Of a stretch of DNA of 64,000 nt, positions 33,646 to 46,023 are shown piece by piece. The translations under genes and the position numbers were made by a program. Source of the DNA: Puccinellia tenuiflora (lineage: Eukaryota; Streptophyta; Magnoliopsida; Poales; Poaceae); NCBI GenBank assembly GCA_012064385.1, contig QRDG01000859.1, positions 434,001 to 498,000 of the forward strand, in the 5' to 3' direction. The notes beneath the pieces were generated by a model. It was given only the letters and a program-made list of their open reading frames with translations, had not been told where the DNA came from and did not search any database. Numbering within the stretch: position 1 is the first letter of the stretch; every line of letters starts with the position of its first letter.

Positions 33646-36140
33646 CTACTTTACCCATTGGTACCGTCCGGCTCGCCTAGTTAGCTCTCTTCCGGGGAAA
33701 GCTGGCAAGTGGGAGCGGTTAAACCTTTACCTCGCGTGAGACTATCCAAGGGCCATCAGTGGCGATAGGGCAAGTTTTCCCAGCCTATTTCAGCCCCTGC
33801 TCCCATCGCCACATCCTAAACACCACCACACACACCCCATCTTCGCGCCATCATCCACCTGCAACGCACACACAAATGGAAAGCGCAAATCTAGAGGAGC
33901 CTTGGATACGCCCGCACAAGTTATTCAGTTAGTAAGGCGCCCATACACCCACCAATGGCAGCACGCTCGTCTTGGTTCAAGAGGTAAATAACTCGCACCT
34001 AGGGGAAAGAATGAGGCAAAACACGATCCCCGATGGCAACTCATCCAAGCCTTCTTAGCATTTTAATTAAGCATCACCCGTAACCACCATGTCCGAATCA
34101 TTCCATCAACAACAACAATATGGAACTTATTCGACTGACATAACTAGCATACTACTAAGCATGGCTAAGCAAAATATAAACAACAGTTATTCATTTGTCT
34201 CCGGCCAACATATCAAACCTATGGTTCATAGGAGGGGAAACATGTATTGGTTCGGGGATAAACATGCATTCATAGGATCCTCTACATCTTGATCAAAAGA
34301 GACATTTGAATTGCATGCAATATTATGGTGGATAAAACAAGTTTATAAAACCATAGGATGCTAAATGCCAAGAAGGTTAGGTTATCTCTTGCCTTGCCGC
34401 CGGGGCGTGTATTACTGCTCGTCGGGGAAGGTAGGGTTAACCTCCACTCCGGAATCTATCGATACCCAAAATAATAACAAAGGAACAAATAAATAATTCG
34501 AAGACAAGGTGCAATGCACAAGCACGTGATGACATGACAAGTTTATGCAAATATATCATTATTTAATTTATCTAACAAATTAAATGGAGTTCCAAATATT
34601 TAGTGCAATTATTTGGAAACAACCCCATTTTTAACTTAATGTCCACATTGTTTATAAATTATTACATTACTAAGTGGATCAAATATGCATGAACCTGACA
34701 TGATTAGATAGGTGTTGTTCTTGTGATCGTTTTGGTACCTTATTTGCAATTTTTCGATTAACGATGAAGAAATGGTGATTTAAACGGTTATTCAATTTAA
34801 ATCATTTTAACCAACTCGAAAATGACATCAAAGTAAAAATTGGTTTCATGCTGGGATCTTAACATAGCTAAACAGCCCTTGAGTTGCCGATCATTTTGAG
34901 CTATTAAACATAATTTTTTTGAGTCATTATTTTTCAAATTATGAATTTCCCAAAATGTGATTTAAATTTGCCATTTTAATTAATTGTTATAACAGCACAA
35001 AATTTAGTTCTACAACTCTCTCAAATGTCATAAACTTGTAGTTCAATGTTTACTGAACATTTTGATACCTCATTCATAATTTTTGGATAAATATTTCCCA
35101 AGTTATGCAATTTCTAATTTCCCACTATATTCTGCCATTTTAGTATTTATTAACTAAAGGCAATTAAATAAATTAAATTGATCATGGCAAGTGTACGAAT
35201 AGGTAGATATTCTTTTTTTAAGCATTTTGGTATATTGTTTGCAATTTTCCGAGTTGTGGTTCAACAGTTATGCAATTTCAAAGTTCGAATCAAATTCTGT
35301 CTTTTATTTAAATCCAGAGAAAAATAACCGAATCGTTTTTTACCTAGGCCCGAGCTAGCCACAGAGACTGACGGTTGGGTCCAGGCGCCACGGTGGCTGC
35401 CACGCTGGCATGGCGGCCCACGGGTCGGTTTGACCCCGGGACGATGCCAAGACCGGCGCGACCGCGGTGGTGACCGCCAGCACGGCCGTGCACGGAGACG
35501 ACGCTACGAGGCAATCTAGCCCTAACGGAAACTACGGGCGAGCTCTACGCGACGAGGCGAACTAGGCGGCGGAGGCGCGTGACCATTTGGTCACCGGAGC
35601 GAGGCGTAGGTTGGCGACAGGCGGCGGCCGATGGCGGCTTAGGTGACATCGGCGAACTAGGGTGATAAGGGGAGAATGAAGATGTCCAGGAGGACCAGTG
35701 GCTCACCCTCGATGCGTGGGTGGTCGTGGCGGTGAATATGGTGGCCGGGATCAACGGCAATCGATCTCGGAGTAGCGGCGGCCGGAGAGGAAGAAGACGG
35801 GGCGATGTCGACAAATCCCAGGCTCCCGGCTCGATTCCGTTGGCATGGAGGTAGAAGAGGTCTCGGCGGAGCTCCTAGTGCCGTCGGCTTGTCCTGGGGT
35901 GGTCGGGATCGACGGCGATGGGCGGCGGCGACCTCGGCTAGGTCGCGGCCATGGCGGCTAGGGTTAGGGTTTCGCTGGGGGAAAGAAAGTGAGGGAGAGA
36001 GGAGAGCAGCGCGGCGGGGTGCTCTTATCCACGCGCGGCAGGGGGGCCCGGCGTCGAGGCAGGGGAGAGGGACACGGCGCGGCGCGGCCATGGCGCCAGT
36101 GTCTCCCCTGTCGCCACAGGGAAGAGGGAGGAGGGAGAGG

Positions 36141-36165
36141 ATGACAGGTGGGACCCACCTGTCAT
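36141..36165. promoter_or_regulatory. Perfect inverted repeat upstream of the LTR A TATA-like site
   Basis: Twelve-base arms around one base. The centre GTGGGACCCAC contains TCP-type GTGGGNCC cores and the arms contain CACCTG E-boxes. A slightly decayed copy is at 38150-38171, again about 110 bases before the TATA-like sequence. Confidence 0.5.
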
Positions 36166-36620
36166 AGTTTTATTCTTTTCCTTTTTATTTAATTCCAGCA
36201 GGGTTTAAGCAATTAATTCAGGCCCTTAAACATTTTTAGAAATTCTGGAAAAATTCACAGAGCCAACATATTATATGTGGAAGCTGTCATAAAAATCTCA
36301 GCCCATTTGGAAAACATTTCATGTGTTAATTATTTTAGAATTGCTCACTTGCATTTTGGCTTTATTTAATTATTTGAATTAGCAATTGCTTTAATTTTTG
36401 CAACAAATATATTTGAATGTATTAGAACTTCCTAGACAAATATGCAAGCTCAATTTGGATTTGGTTTGTCCAATAATATTCACCAACATTGATTTATCAA
36501 TTGTTGCTTTAACATTATTTCATGTTGAGCAATTTAAATATGGATGCCATGATGCAATGTTGCAAAGCAAAAAGTGAAAATTTGGCCCATATTTTAGGGT
36601 ACCAAACTGGGGCTGTTACA

Positions 36621-36643
36621 AATCTACCCCCCTTACAGGAATC
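36621..36643 (-). other. Polypurine tract of the coding family A element
   Basis: AAGGGGGGTAGATT on the minus strand, directly before the LTR; nearly identical to the tract of the non-autonomous element. Confidence 0.85.
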
Positions 36644-37538
36644 TCGTCTCGAGATTGTAGGCTTGAGTGAGGAAGGCGGGATATTCCTGACGGAGACTTG
36701 TTTCTCGCTCCCACGTCGCTTCTTCTTCGGAATGGTTAGACCATTGGATTTTTAGGAACTTGATGGTCTTGTTGCGGGTCTTCCTTTCCGCTTCATCCAA
36801 GATGTGGATAGGATGCTCACGGTTGGTCAAATCCTCCTGAATGTCCAACACCTCATGATCAACCCCATGGATAGGATCCTTGAAGCAACGCCGGAGTTGG
36901 GAGACATGGAACACATCATGTACATCCGGGAAGTTGGAGGGTAGCTCGAGTTGGTAGGAGAGATCCCCTCGCTTGGCTAGGACGGTGAAAGGGCCAACAT
37001 AGCGAGGTGCCAATTTGCCCTTGATTCCAAAACGACGAACGCCTCGGAGTGGAGAGACTCGAAGATAGGATCTGTCACCAATTTCATAGTGGACCTCTTG
37101 ATGATGCTTGTCATAGTAGCTCTTTTGCCTTGACTGAGCAACCTTGAGATTATCCCGAATGATACGGAGTTTCTCCTCGGCTTCATTGATCACATCAGGA
37201 CCGAAGAGTGGCCTCTCTCCAGTTTCAGACCAATTCAGAGGAGTCCGGCATTTTGTCCCATATAGAACCTCAAATGGAGCCATTTGGAGGCTAGCCTGAT
37301 AGCTGTTGTTGTAGGAAAACTTGGCAAGAGGGAGGTACTTTTCCCAACCCTTGCCGAAGGAAATGATGCATGCCCGAAGCATGTCGTCAAGAACTTGGTT
37401 CACCCTTTCAGGTTGACCATCGGTTTGAGGATGATAGGCGGTGCTGAAGTTGAGGCGGGCCTTTTGGAAACTTTGCCAGAATTTGGACACAAACAGACTA
37501 CCATGGTCTGAGATGATCCGCAAAGGAACCCCGTGCAA
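36633..37538 (-). CDS. Integrase C-terminal half with chromodomain (Tekay-like chromovirus)
   Basis: 301 open codons. The integrase core Asp (RIISDHGSLFVSKFW) and Glu (HPQTDGQPERVNQ) are visible, then FSYNNSYQASL, FEVLYGTKCRTPLNW and the C-terminal DNA-binding part (PRYVGPFTVLAKRGDLSY, FHVSQLRRC). Residues about 245-290 form a chromodomain (HPIHILDEAERKTRNK ... IQWSNHSEEEATWERE). Chromodomains bind histone marks and direct integration into heterochromatin; this version is typical of the Tekay/Del group. The C terminus lies almost on the polypurine tract, as expected. Confidence 0.85.
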   Translation of the reverse strand: MHGVPLRIISDHGSLFVSKFWQSFQKARLNFSTAYHPQTDGQPERVNQVLDDMLRACIISFGKGWEKYLPLAKFSYNNSYQASLQMAPFEVLYGTKCRTPLNWSETGERPLFGPDVINEAEEKLRIIRDNLKVAQSRQKSYYDKHHQEVHYEIGDRSYLRVSPLRGVRRFGIKGKLAPRYVGPFTVLAKRGDLSYQLELPSNFPDVHDVFHVSQLRRCFKDPIHGVDHEVLDIQEDLTNREHPIHILDEAERKTRNKTIKFLKIQWSNHSEEEATWERETSLRQEYPAFLTQAYNLETRFL

Positions 37539-37693
37539 AGGAACAATCCGGAACCCCGTGCTTGAATGTCGTCACGGACCGGAAGGAAGTGAGCGACCTT
37601 GGACAAACGGTCGATGATGACCCAGATGGCATTATTTCCTTTTTATGATTTTGGGAAGCCCGTAATGAAATCCATGCCAACTTCATCCCATTT
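37539..37693 (-). pseudogene. Integrase core, N-terminal fragment, frameshifted
   Basis: The minus strand reads KWDEVGMDFITGFPKS, a stop, then NNAIWVIIDRLSKVAHFLPV, containing the first catalytic Asp. It is broken by a stop and an indel before joining the 301-codon ORF, and cut at 37694 by another LTR. Confidence 0.75.
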
Positions 37694-40252
37694 TGTAACA
37701 GCCCCACTTTTGGTACCTGAAAATATGAGTAAAATTTTCACTTTTGCATCCCATCTTGCAATCATAGCATCCCTAATTCATTTGCTCCACATGAAATAAT
37801 AAGGAAGCAACAATTAACAAACCAAAGATGGTGATGTGAATGGTGAACAAACTTCCAATTTGAATTCTCATATTTTTCCAGGAAGTTCTAACAACTACAA
37901 ATATGTTGTTGCAAATATTAATGCAATTGCAAAATTCAAATATTTACTTAAAGCCCAAAATACAAGAAAGCAAATTCTGAAATGTTAACACATGAAATGT
38001 TTTTCAAATGGGCTGCAAATTTTACCATAGGTTCCAAATAATATATTATGGCTCTGTGAATTTTTTCAGAATTTTTAAAAATAGTTAAGGGCCTCAATTA
38101 AATACCTAAACCCTACTGGAATTTCTGGAAAAATAAAAAGAGAAATCCCTGACAGGGGGACCCACCTGTCATCCCTCCCTGTGGCGACAGGGGAAACCCT
38201 GGCGCCATGGCCGCGCCCCACCTTGCCGCCGTGGCCTCCTCCTCGCTCCCCCTCGCTCCCTGGGCCCCCTGGAGGTTAAGAAGGACCCCTTCGACGTGAT
38301 GCTCCTCCTCCCCCTCCTTTCCCCCCCGTGCAGAAACCCTAGCCGCCAACCCGCCATGCCCGTGACCTAAGCTGGATGCCGCCGTCGCATCACCGTCGAC
38401 TGGAGCCTCCCGGAGACCAGCTGAGGACGCCATCGTCTTCGCCTCGTCGTCTTCGTCCTTCGGCTAGGAGGAATCGGAGCCTGGAGCCTGGGATCGACGC
38501 CGTCGTCCTCATCTTCTCCGGCACTGCCACCGCCGTCTTCCACGAATCGCTGCCGTCTCCTTCCCTCCCCGGCCTCGCCGTCCGCACCACCGAACTCAGG
38601 GTGAGCAGGCGACTCTCCCGGACCTCACCGTCCTCTTCTTCGCCCCTAGATTGACGCATCCGTGCTAGTCGCCGTTCGGCCGTCTGCCGTCCGTCGTCGC
38701 CGAGGTCGCTCCGGCGACCATAAGCTGGCGGCGCCGCCCGTTCTGGGTTTCCCGTAGAAGGGCGCATCTAGCGCGCCCCGTAGCTAGGCCGTACGCGTCC
38801 TCTGGCGACGGATTCGTCCTCGCCGTTGCCGCCGATCACCGCGCCGCGTCGCGCCGGTCCTGTCCTCCTGCGCCGGTCAAACCTGCCGGTGGCCCTCTGG
38901 CCGACGTGACTTGCCACCGTGGCCGCTGCCCCACCCGTCCGTCTTAGTGGCTAGCCCACGCCCGGGTGAAAAACGCTTCGGCAACAAATTCCTGAAATTT
39001 AATTAAAAGACAGAAATTGTGTTAAACTTTGAAATTGCATATCTTTTGAACAATAAGTCCAAAAAATGCAAATAATATACCAAAATGCTCAGGAAGAAAA
39101 TGTCCATCTGTTATTGCCATTGGTAGAATTAATTGACCAAAATAAATTGCCTGTATTTAATAAAAACAGAGATGGCAGATTTAATTCAAATTTTGGAAAT
39201 TGCATAACTTGAGTTCTACTCATCCAAAAATTATGAATAAGCTCTCAAAATGTTCAGTGAACAATGATCTACAAGTTTATGTAATTTGAGAGAATTTTAG
39301 CTTTAATATTGGTGCTGTTTATTAAAAATAAATAGAATGGCAGAATTAAATCAATTATTGAAAATATCATAACTTGATGAATTTTGATCCAAAAATTGCA
39401 AATAAGATCTTAAAATGTTCAGGAAAACAACATCTAATTGTTAGTGCTATTTCCATGAAATAATGAACCTTTTAATTTGCTGTTTATTTAAAATTATTAA
39501 AATGGCAGATTTAAATCCAATTTTGGGAAAAATCATAACTTGAGAAATAATCACTCAAAAATTGTGAATAAAATGTCAAAATGATCAGCAAGGCAATTGC
39601 TATCTATCTATGTTAAGTTCACAGCAAGTACCCAACTTTTCCTTTGATGTCATTTTCGAATTGGTTAAAATGAGTTAAGTTGCTTAACCGTTTAAATCAC
39701 CATTTATTCATCGTTAATTGAAAAATTGCAAACGAAGTACCAAATTGATCAGTAGAATAATACCTATCTAACAATGTCATTTTCATGCATGTAGACCCCA
39801 TATTTCAGTACTGGACATTTTGAATAAATGCTTAATTCACTAAGTTAAATATGGAGTTTTGACCCGTTAATTGCGATATTTATTTTATTGGTTCCATTTA
39901 ACTTGTGGGGCCTGCCCAATATGATTTCAGTGCATAAATTGACCATATCATCATAATTGTGCATTGCACCTTGTATTCGTGTTATTTATTTCGTTTCCTG
40001 TTATTGTTGTGTTTCGTTAGATTCAGGAGTCGAGGTTCCACTGCAATACCTCGACGATCAACGCGCCCAGTACTATCAGCAAGGTAAGAACTAACCTAAC
40101 CTTCTGTGCATATCTCATCCTATTAGTGCAAGTATTTTCTCCACTATAATATTGCATTCGATTCTAGAAACAACTTTTGTTCAGTGGTTAGAGGATCCCA
40201 TAATTTGCATGCTCCCTGAACCATTATCTGTTTCCCTTCCTATTAACCATAG
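37694..40252 (+). mobile_element. Partial LTR of a diverged family A relative, plus orientation
   Basis: Starts TGTAACAGCCCCAC and shares the GC-rich island layout with family A. The decayed inverted repeat is at 38150-38171, CCCTGTGGCGACAGGG at 38177, and a GTGAGC donor-like site near 38601. It is cut at 40253 before reaching the hairpin cassette. Confidence 0.7.
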
Positions 40253-42978
40253 TGTCGGGACCCCAGACTAGCTATCCGAAGTACCCTTGTGCCTACAACA
40301 TCAGCGATCCCATGATCAGTGTGTCGCTGAGCACAATCAAACTAGTATCAAAAGAACATCCATGTATACCGAGTAAATATACTTACTTGAGTGAAGTTAT
40401 GACTTTCAACATGTGGGACGAAACCAATATGAGTACATTGGAATGTACTCGCAAACCATCCGGTATTTAATTATTAGAAGGATTAATGCATAATAATATG
40501 GTGGGTGGCTCTAGGGTATTCCTTTGTTTTGCCAAAAGTATTTTTCTTTTAAAGAATAGATATCTCCATATCCTTGTAAAAAAAAGGTTAGACATTTGAA
40601 AACGAAGTTTCTTTCAATAGAAATAGTTTTTCTTCAAAAACTCCTCCAGTGGGATCACGGCCCGTCGTGAAACCTTTCCTTTCCATCCCCTTCATACCGA
40701 TCCCTTGGTATGCCGTTAAAACATCTCCGTTATAGAAAACACAAAACTTTGCACATAGGTCCTAGTAGGGCCTTCCAACTGTCCATATCCGAGGATTCGG
40801 CTATTCGAATAGTTTTACACTCTGCAGAGGTTGCACACTTTACCCACACCATCCGGTAAACTCACCGTGTCAGCCACGTCCTGCCATACAAGTTGTATGC
40901 GAAGTTGAGTAACCGATCATAACCTTTCGCTATGTCCATGCTAGTACAAAGTTCCTCTCAGTGGGTTTATCATCCCCGGCACACCGTGTGGATCCAACAT
41001 ATCATTTTTTTATCAACACGTCCTTTCATCAAACTCGGACTCCACACTGCCACGACGGGAAACCCACCGTAATCACCCGGTATGATACGCATACACTTTT
41101 ATTAATCGGTTCGGGGGTCCTTGGACCTTTGGAGGAGTTTGAGGCACCTCGTACTAACATGGACAAACTACGAGTTAAGCCCCGTTCCCATATGTGGGGT
41201 AATGTGGTCGCACAGGTTTCGGCTGGTCGACGTAAGTACTAAGACATAATGTGCATTTTTCTCAAAACCTTCATACTCCATCTTTACTCCAGTTCCAAAG
41301 GTAATCATTTAGCAACATCTTGGGTAAAACACAAATTCACCCAAAGATTTTCATAAAGAGGATTTTTGAATAAAACATTTGGTTTTTTCCCAACCTAGAA
41401 TTTTTCATTTCTCTAACTAAACACTACTATATAAGGGGGCCTAATCATGGCATATAACTTAGGTAATATTTTTAAAAGGGTTTTAGTGGCACACACCACT
41501 TGAAAACATTCATGCATCTTAACATATGTAAAACATGCTTAATAAAAATAGTAGGACAAAGGGTATGATCAAATGGATGGCTTGCCTTGGTCAGCAACTT
41601 GTCCCTGGTCTTGATACTCTTGATCAATAAAAGATAATAATAGTCCTTTCCCTTCGGGATAAGATCCTCTCCGATGTCGTAATCGTCTAAACGCCGTAAA
41701 AGAAAAGTACACACAATCAAACAACCATTCACCAAATCATCACAAAACTACGATCTTAGCAACTATAGCAAGCTACTGACCTAAGGAAGTCAACTCATTT
41801 GGATTTTGGTAAATTATAATTTGTCCTTATTTTATTATGATTTTACTAAGGCAGAAGTGAGCTAGGTCACGAATTAAGTCACGATTTAATTTTATGTTGC
41901 TCAGAAAATATGCCCTTTTAGGGACAACTAATATTGGTGGTTTAGGGGCTAGCAAAATTGGATTTGACCTAATTGAGTTAATTGATTTAAAGAAACAATT
42001 GGTTTAGTACAGAAGGTGGTTAACACAAGATTTAAAGACAACTTTTTCTCTGTTTATCATAAAATTGTGATAATTTAAGGGTAACTAGAGTTTCTCAATA
42101 CTAAGCTAACAAAATTGGATCCAAATCATTTGGGCATTTAGAGCATCAGAAACAACAAGATTAGTTTTAAAACCCTTTGTACTAATTAATTTACCATTTG
42201 ATTAGTATTGACTCAAATAATGTGGGACCAGTGCTGTTGGATAGATTATTTAAAAAGATACCAGTACACTAAATTTCATAATTTTTGAATCTACCAAACT
42301 CTAGATATTGATTTCTAATTAAAGATAAGCATTTCTGAGTACTATTTTCTAAGTTAACTATTTTCACTACCTAAGCTAAACACAAAAATATGGGACCAGT
42401 TGTATTAAAGCGTATTTGGATTAGTGAACCACCAGAAGTGGTTTGGGACCATTTGAGTTTGTATTATTAGAGATATTCATGTTTGATCATTAAATGGGCA
42501 GAACACTAAATTCTTTACCAAATAATCTATAAAAATTCAAATAATATGAGACTAGTGACACTGAATAGAGGTTTAAATTTGTGAGCTAATGGCGTTGGAT
42601 TCATGTAATTTGGATAAGTAGTTTTAAAGTTATGAATTTTCTAAGCTAGAAGGATTTTCTGGAATTTCTGCTAAAACTGGATAAAAAGGAGGGAGTGACG
42701 TCGGAGACGTACTTCACTGGGGCGCCTTCCAGAGGGGGTGGTGTATTCTCCAAAATGCGCGACCGCGCTTAGAACAGACGAAGGGGTACGCGCTGCGGTC
42801 CGTTGATTTTGCGATGGACGGCCAAGGAGAGGCCACGTTGCCTCGCGCCGGCGACGACTAAAACAAACGGCGGTGTCCGCTCCGGCCGCCACAGGGGACG
42901 TGCGAGCTCGCCGCCGAGAGCTAGAGAGCTCGCCTGGATGTGTGCCGAGCACGGGGAGGCTCCAAATCGAGCGCCCGT
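40253..42978 (-). mobile_element. Partial LTR of family B, minus orientation
   Basis: Minus-strand end TGGGGTCCCGACA. It matches the second half of the LTR at 6529-11041 over more than 2 kb (for example the GAGTATCAAGACCAGGGACA segment near 41610) with many differences. It includes the cassette (40778-40833) and the second hairpin near 40421-40441. The GC-rich island begins at 42680. It is cut at 42979. Confidence 0.8.
40778..40833 (-). other. Three-hairpin LTR cassette, second family B copy
   Basis: P1 CTCTGCAGAG (the left B copy has CTCTATAGAG, also palindromic), P2 CTATTCGAATAG, P3 with one mismatch. Confidence 0.65.
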
Positions 42979-45347
42979 TGTAGCGCCCCGACCCCGGAAT
43001 TATACACAGAGGCTATGTAAATGGCACAACCATCAATGTATAAAACAAAGATCGAGACTTGTGGAACAAACCGGCACATTGCATGACTCTACGACACAAA
43101 ACATATAGCAACTCATATACTGAGAAGAATACAAATATTACACAGCAAAAGGATCACAGATCCAGCAATACATCAAGCGGGAGCGGGTAGTGTTGTCTAA
43201 CAACAAGAAGCAAATTTCTGGCCTAAGAGGCCTACAATAAACATCATCCCAGCCAGCTTGTTCCACGGTCCCAAGCTGCCACCTGGGAACCCCAGACTAG
43301 TAGTCGACGTCAACGAAGAACCCACCTAGTCGCTCGGTGTCGTCCTCCTCTGAAATACAAAATCATAGAGGCAGCAAAGAGAGACTGAGTACGATGTACT
43401 CGCAAGTTTAGTAGGGCGATATAGGCCCAATGACTGACGGAGGCTCTAAAGCTGTATATGTACTTGTTTTGCATAAAGCCAGTTTTCAAATAAAAGACAT
43501 AAATGACACGGGGCATCGTCTACTCAGAATGTTTTTTATAAAGGGGTAAGAGAGTAACCTTTTCCTCTTCGGTTCTCGTCGAACCTACTTGTAACCAAAC
43601 CACTCGTCTCACACAAAGGCACTCCCTCGACTCACCCTCGAGGAAATGAACCTTTATCACAAGTTTATTATGCAACCTCTAGCTGCCATATCAATTAGGT
43701 TAACGTTATCTATGAGCTAATCCGCCTTTCCCAAGAGTTTGTCCATAACCGTGGACACGGCTTTTCGAAAAGATTATCCCTGCAGGGGTGTACTATTTTA
43801 CCCATTGGTACCGTCCGGCTCACCTAGTTGGCCCTCTTCCGGGGAAGACCGGCGAGCGGGCGCGGTTAGACCTTTACAATGCATGAGGCTTACTCAAGGA
43901 CCATCAGTGGCGGAAGGACAGGTTCAGCGCTCCCAGCGCCCTGCCCCACCGTCACGTCCTAAACATCACCATCTTCGTTCCTTTTCCACTCACACCACAC
44001 ACGCCCAAATGGAAATAGCAAACTAGAGGACCCTTGACAAGCCCCTCACAAATTATTCGGTCAGCGAGGCGCCCGTACACCCACCAATGGAAGCACGCTC
44101 GGTTCTTGGTTCTAGCTAAAAGCACTCTCAACCTAGGCGGCAAGAATGAGGCAAACCACCCTCCTCGAGGGCAACTCATCCAAGCCTTTAGCAATTTGAT
44201 TAAGCACCACATTTATCCACCATGCCCGAATCATTCCATCAACACCAATAAATATGGAATTCAACACGGACATAACTAGTATTTCAACTAAGCATTTCTA
44301 AGCATGGCTAAGCATATCTCCATTAATTATATTTGTATCCGGCCAACACATAATCACTAGGGTTCATAGGTAGGGATACATGTGATTGGCTCGGGGAAAC
44401 ATGCAATCATAGGATTCTCTATATTTGAACAAAGAACATTTGAATCGCATGCAATATTATGGTGGATAAAATAAGTTGATAAAAGCGTAGGATGCTAGAT
44501 GCCAAGAAGGTTAGGTTATCTCTTGCCTTGCTGCCCGGTCGTGAAGTACTGCTCGTCGGGGTAAGTAGAGAGACCCTCGACTCCGGAATCTATCGATACC
44601 CAAAAGAAATACAAAGCACACACAAATCACAAGAACACAAGGTGCAATGCTCAATCACATGATGACATGTCAAATTGATGCAAGGATATTATTATATAAC
44701 TTAAAGGCACAATTAAATGGGGAGCCAAATAATTAGTGAAATTATTTGGGATCAACCCCATATTTATCTTAGTGACCACAATCTTATAAATTATGAAATT
44801 ATTAGAGAGGTGGCTCAAATATGCATGCACATGACAAGAATGGATAGGGTTTGTCATTCCGATCATTTCGGTACTTTATTTGTAATTTTCGGAGCACCGA
44901 TGAATAAATAGCGAAGTAAGTAATTATTTGAAATTAGGCCTTTTATCAAATTACGAAGAACATCAATTAAGTATTTGTGATCATGATGTGACATTAACAT
45001 AGCTGGATAGAAGTTGAATTGCTGATAAAATTGATATATCATTCTCAAGATTTGACTTAACATTTAACAAATTATTAAACATTCAAATTTAACACAGTTT
45101 TTCGGAACTTCCGGTAAGTGGGCTGGTAGTACCGGTGTAGCGGTACTTCCGGTCCTACTTCCGCTTATGGTTCGAAACATCCAGTACCGAAGAAGAAAAC
45201 TTCCGGTGAAGTGCCCGGTAGTTCCGGTGTAGCGATACTGCCGGTGCCACTTCCGGAGCTACTTCCGCTTAAAAACAGAAAGGTCCAGTACCGAAGAAGA
45301 AAACTTCCGGCTCTACTTCCGCTGTTACTTCCGGTGTACCGGTACTA
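42979..45347 (-). mobile_element. Partial LTR of family A, copy 3
   Basis: Minus-strand end GGGGCGCTACA. It matches the first part of the other A copies from that end, including the cassette (43741-43787) and the second hairpin near 43388. It diverges past about 44900 and holds a minisatellite at its right end, where the tandem LTR array begins. Confidence 0.75.
45107..45346. repeat. ACTTCCGG minisatellite
   Basis: Units of about 92 and 104 bp start at 45107 and 45199, with a partial third at 45303. Each contains several ACTTCCGG/TACCGG motifs and ends CCAGTACCGAAGAAGAAA. The dense CCGG content stands out in AT-rich surroundings. Confidence 0.8.
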
Positions 45348-46015
45348 TGTAACATCCCAAGATTTTCAAAAAATTAAAAATTTAGAAAGATCAAAAACTT
45401 TTTGATGTTTAAGTTTTAAAACTCAAAATCATGCATGTAATTCATCAACATCATTGGTTTGTTGCATTTTAAAATAGTTTTGAGCTTTTAAAACAAATTT
45501 GGGTTTTAATTTATTTTGGCATAAAGGGTGCTAAGCAACCCTAGTCTTTTTTTTCGATTTTATTTTGTGGAAATAATAGTTCCAAAATATTATATTTATA
45601 TTATTATTTCTTAAAATTATTTTCTCAAATTATTTTGAAGATTTTTGAATATGTTTAGATTCAATGTTTGAAAACAGAAAATAGAAAAGAAAAGGGACAA
45701 AAAAAAAAGGGGGAACCGACCCAATTTGGGCCGACCCAGCCATTTTGGCCCATGTAGGCCGACCTGGTCGTCTTCCTGCTCGTGCACGAGGAGCACGTAG
45801 GTGACCTGATCTCCATGGCTGTACCACTTCCTCTCCTCCTCCCATCAGTTCCAGTGATCGTTTGGCTTCGACTTAAATACGAAACTTGTTGGAAATTAAA
45901 TAGGAAACCCATTCAGGGAAATAAAATCCCACTTAGATGTCTTAATCATCCAAATCGGTTCGGTGAACCGAATGCCAAGTGTTGGCATGCCTCTCCGATC
46001 TCCCTTCTCAGGTCA

Positions 46016-46023
46016 TATAAATA
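46016..46023 (+). promoter_or_regulatory. TATA box of array LTR 1
   Basis: TATAAATA, with the inverted repeat TTCGGT-GA-ACCGAA 43 bases upstream (45959-45972). The LTR 2 counterpart is at 51124-51131. Confidence 0.7.

Larger units (their letters stand above)
32763..36620 (-). mobile_element. 3' LTR of a coding family A element (Tekay-like)
   Basis: Same LTR family as the non-autonomous element (TGTAACAGCCCC...GGGGCGCTACA on the minus strand), inserted in the Tat gag next to TGTCC (32758-32762). It contains the hairpin cassette (33593-33640), the second hairpin near 33238 and a GC-rich island (35.35-36.17 kb). At 36141-36165 a perfect inverted repeat ATGACAGGTGGG/CCCACCTGTCAT stands around a single A. 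Confidence 0.9.
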
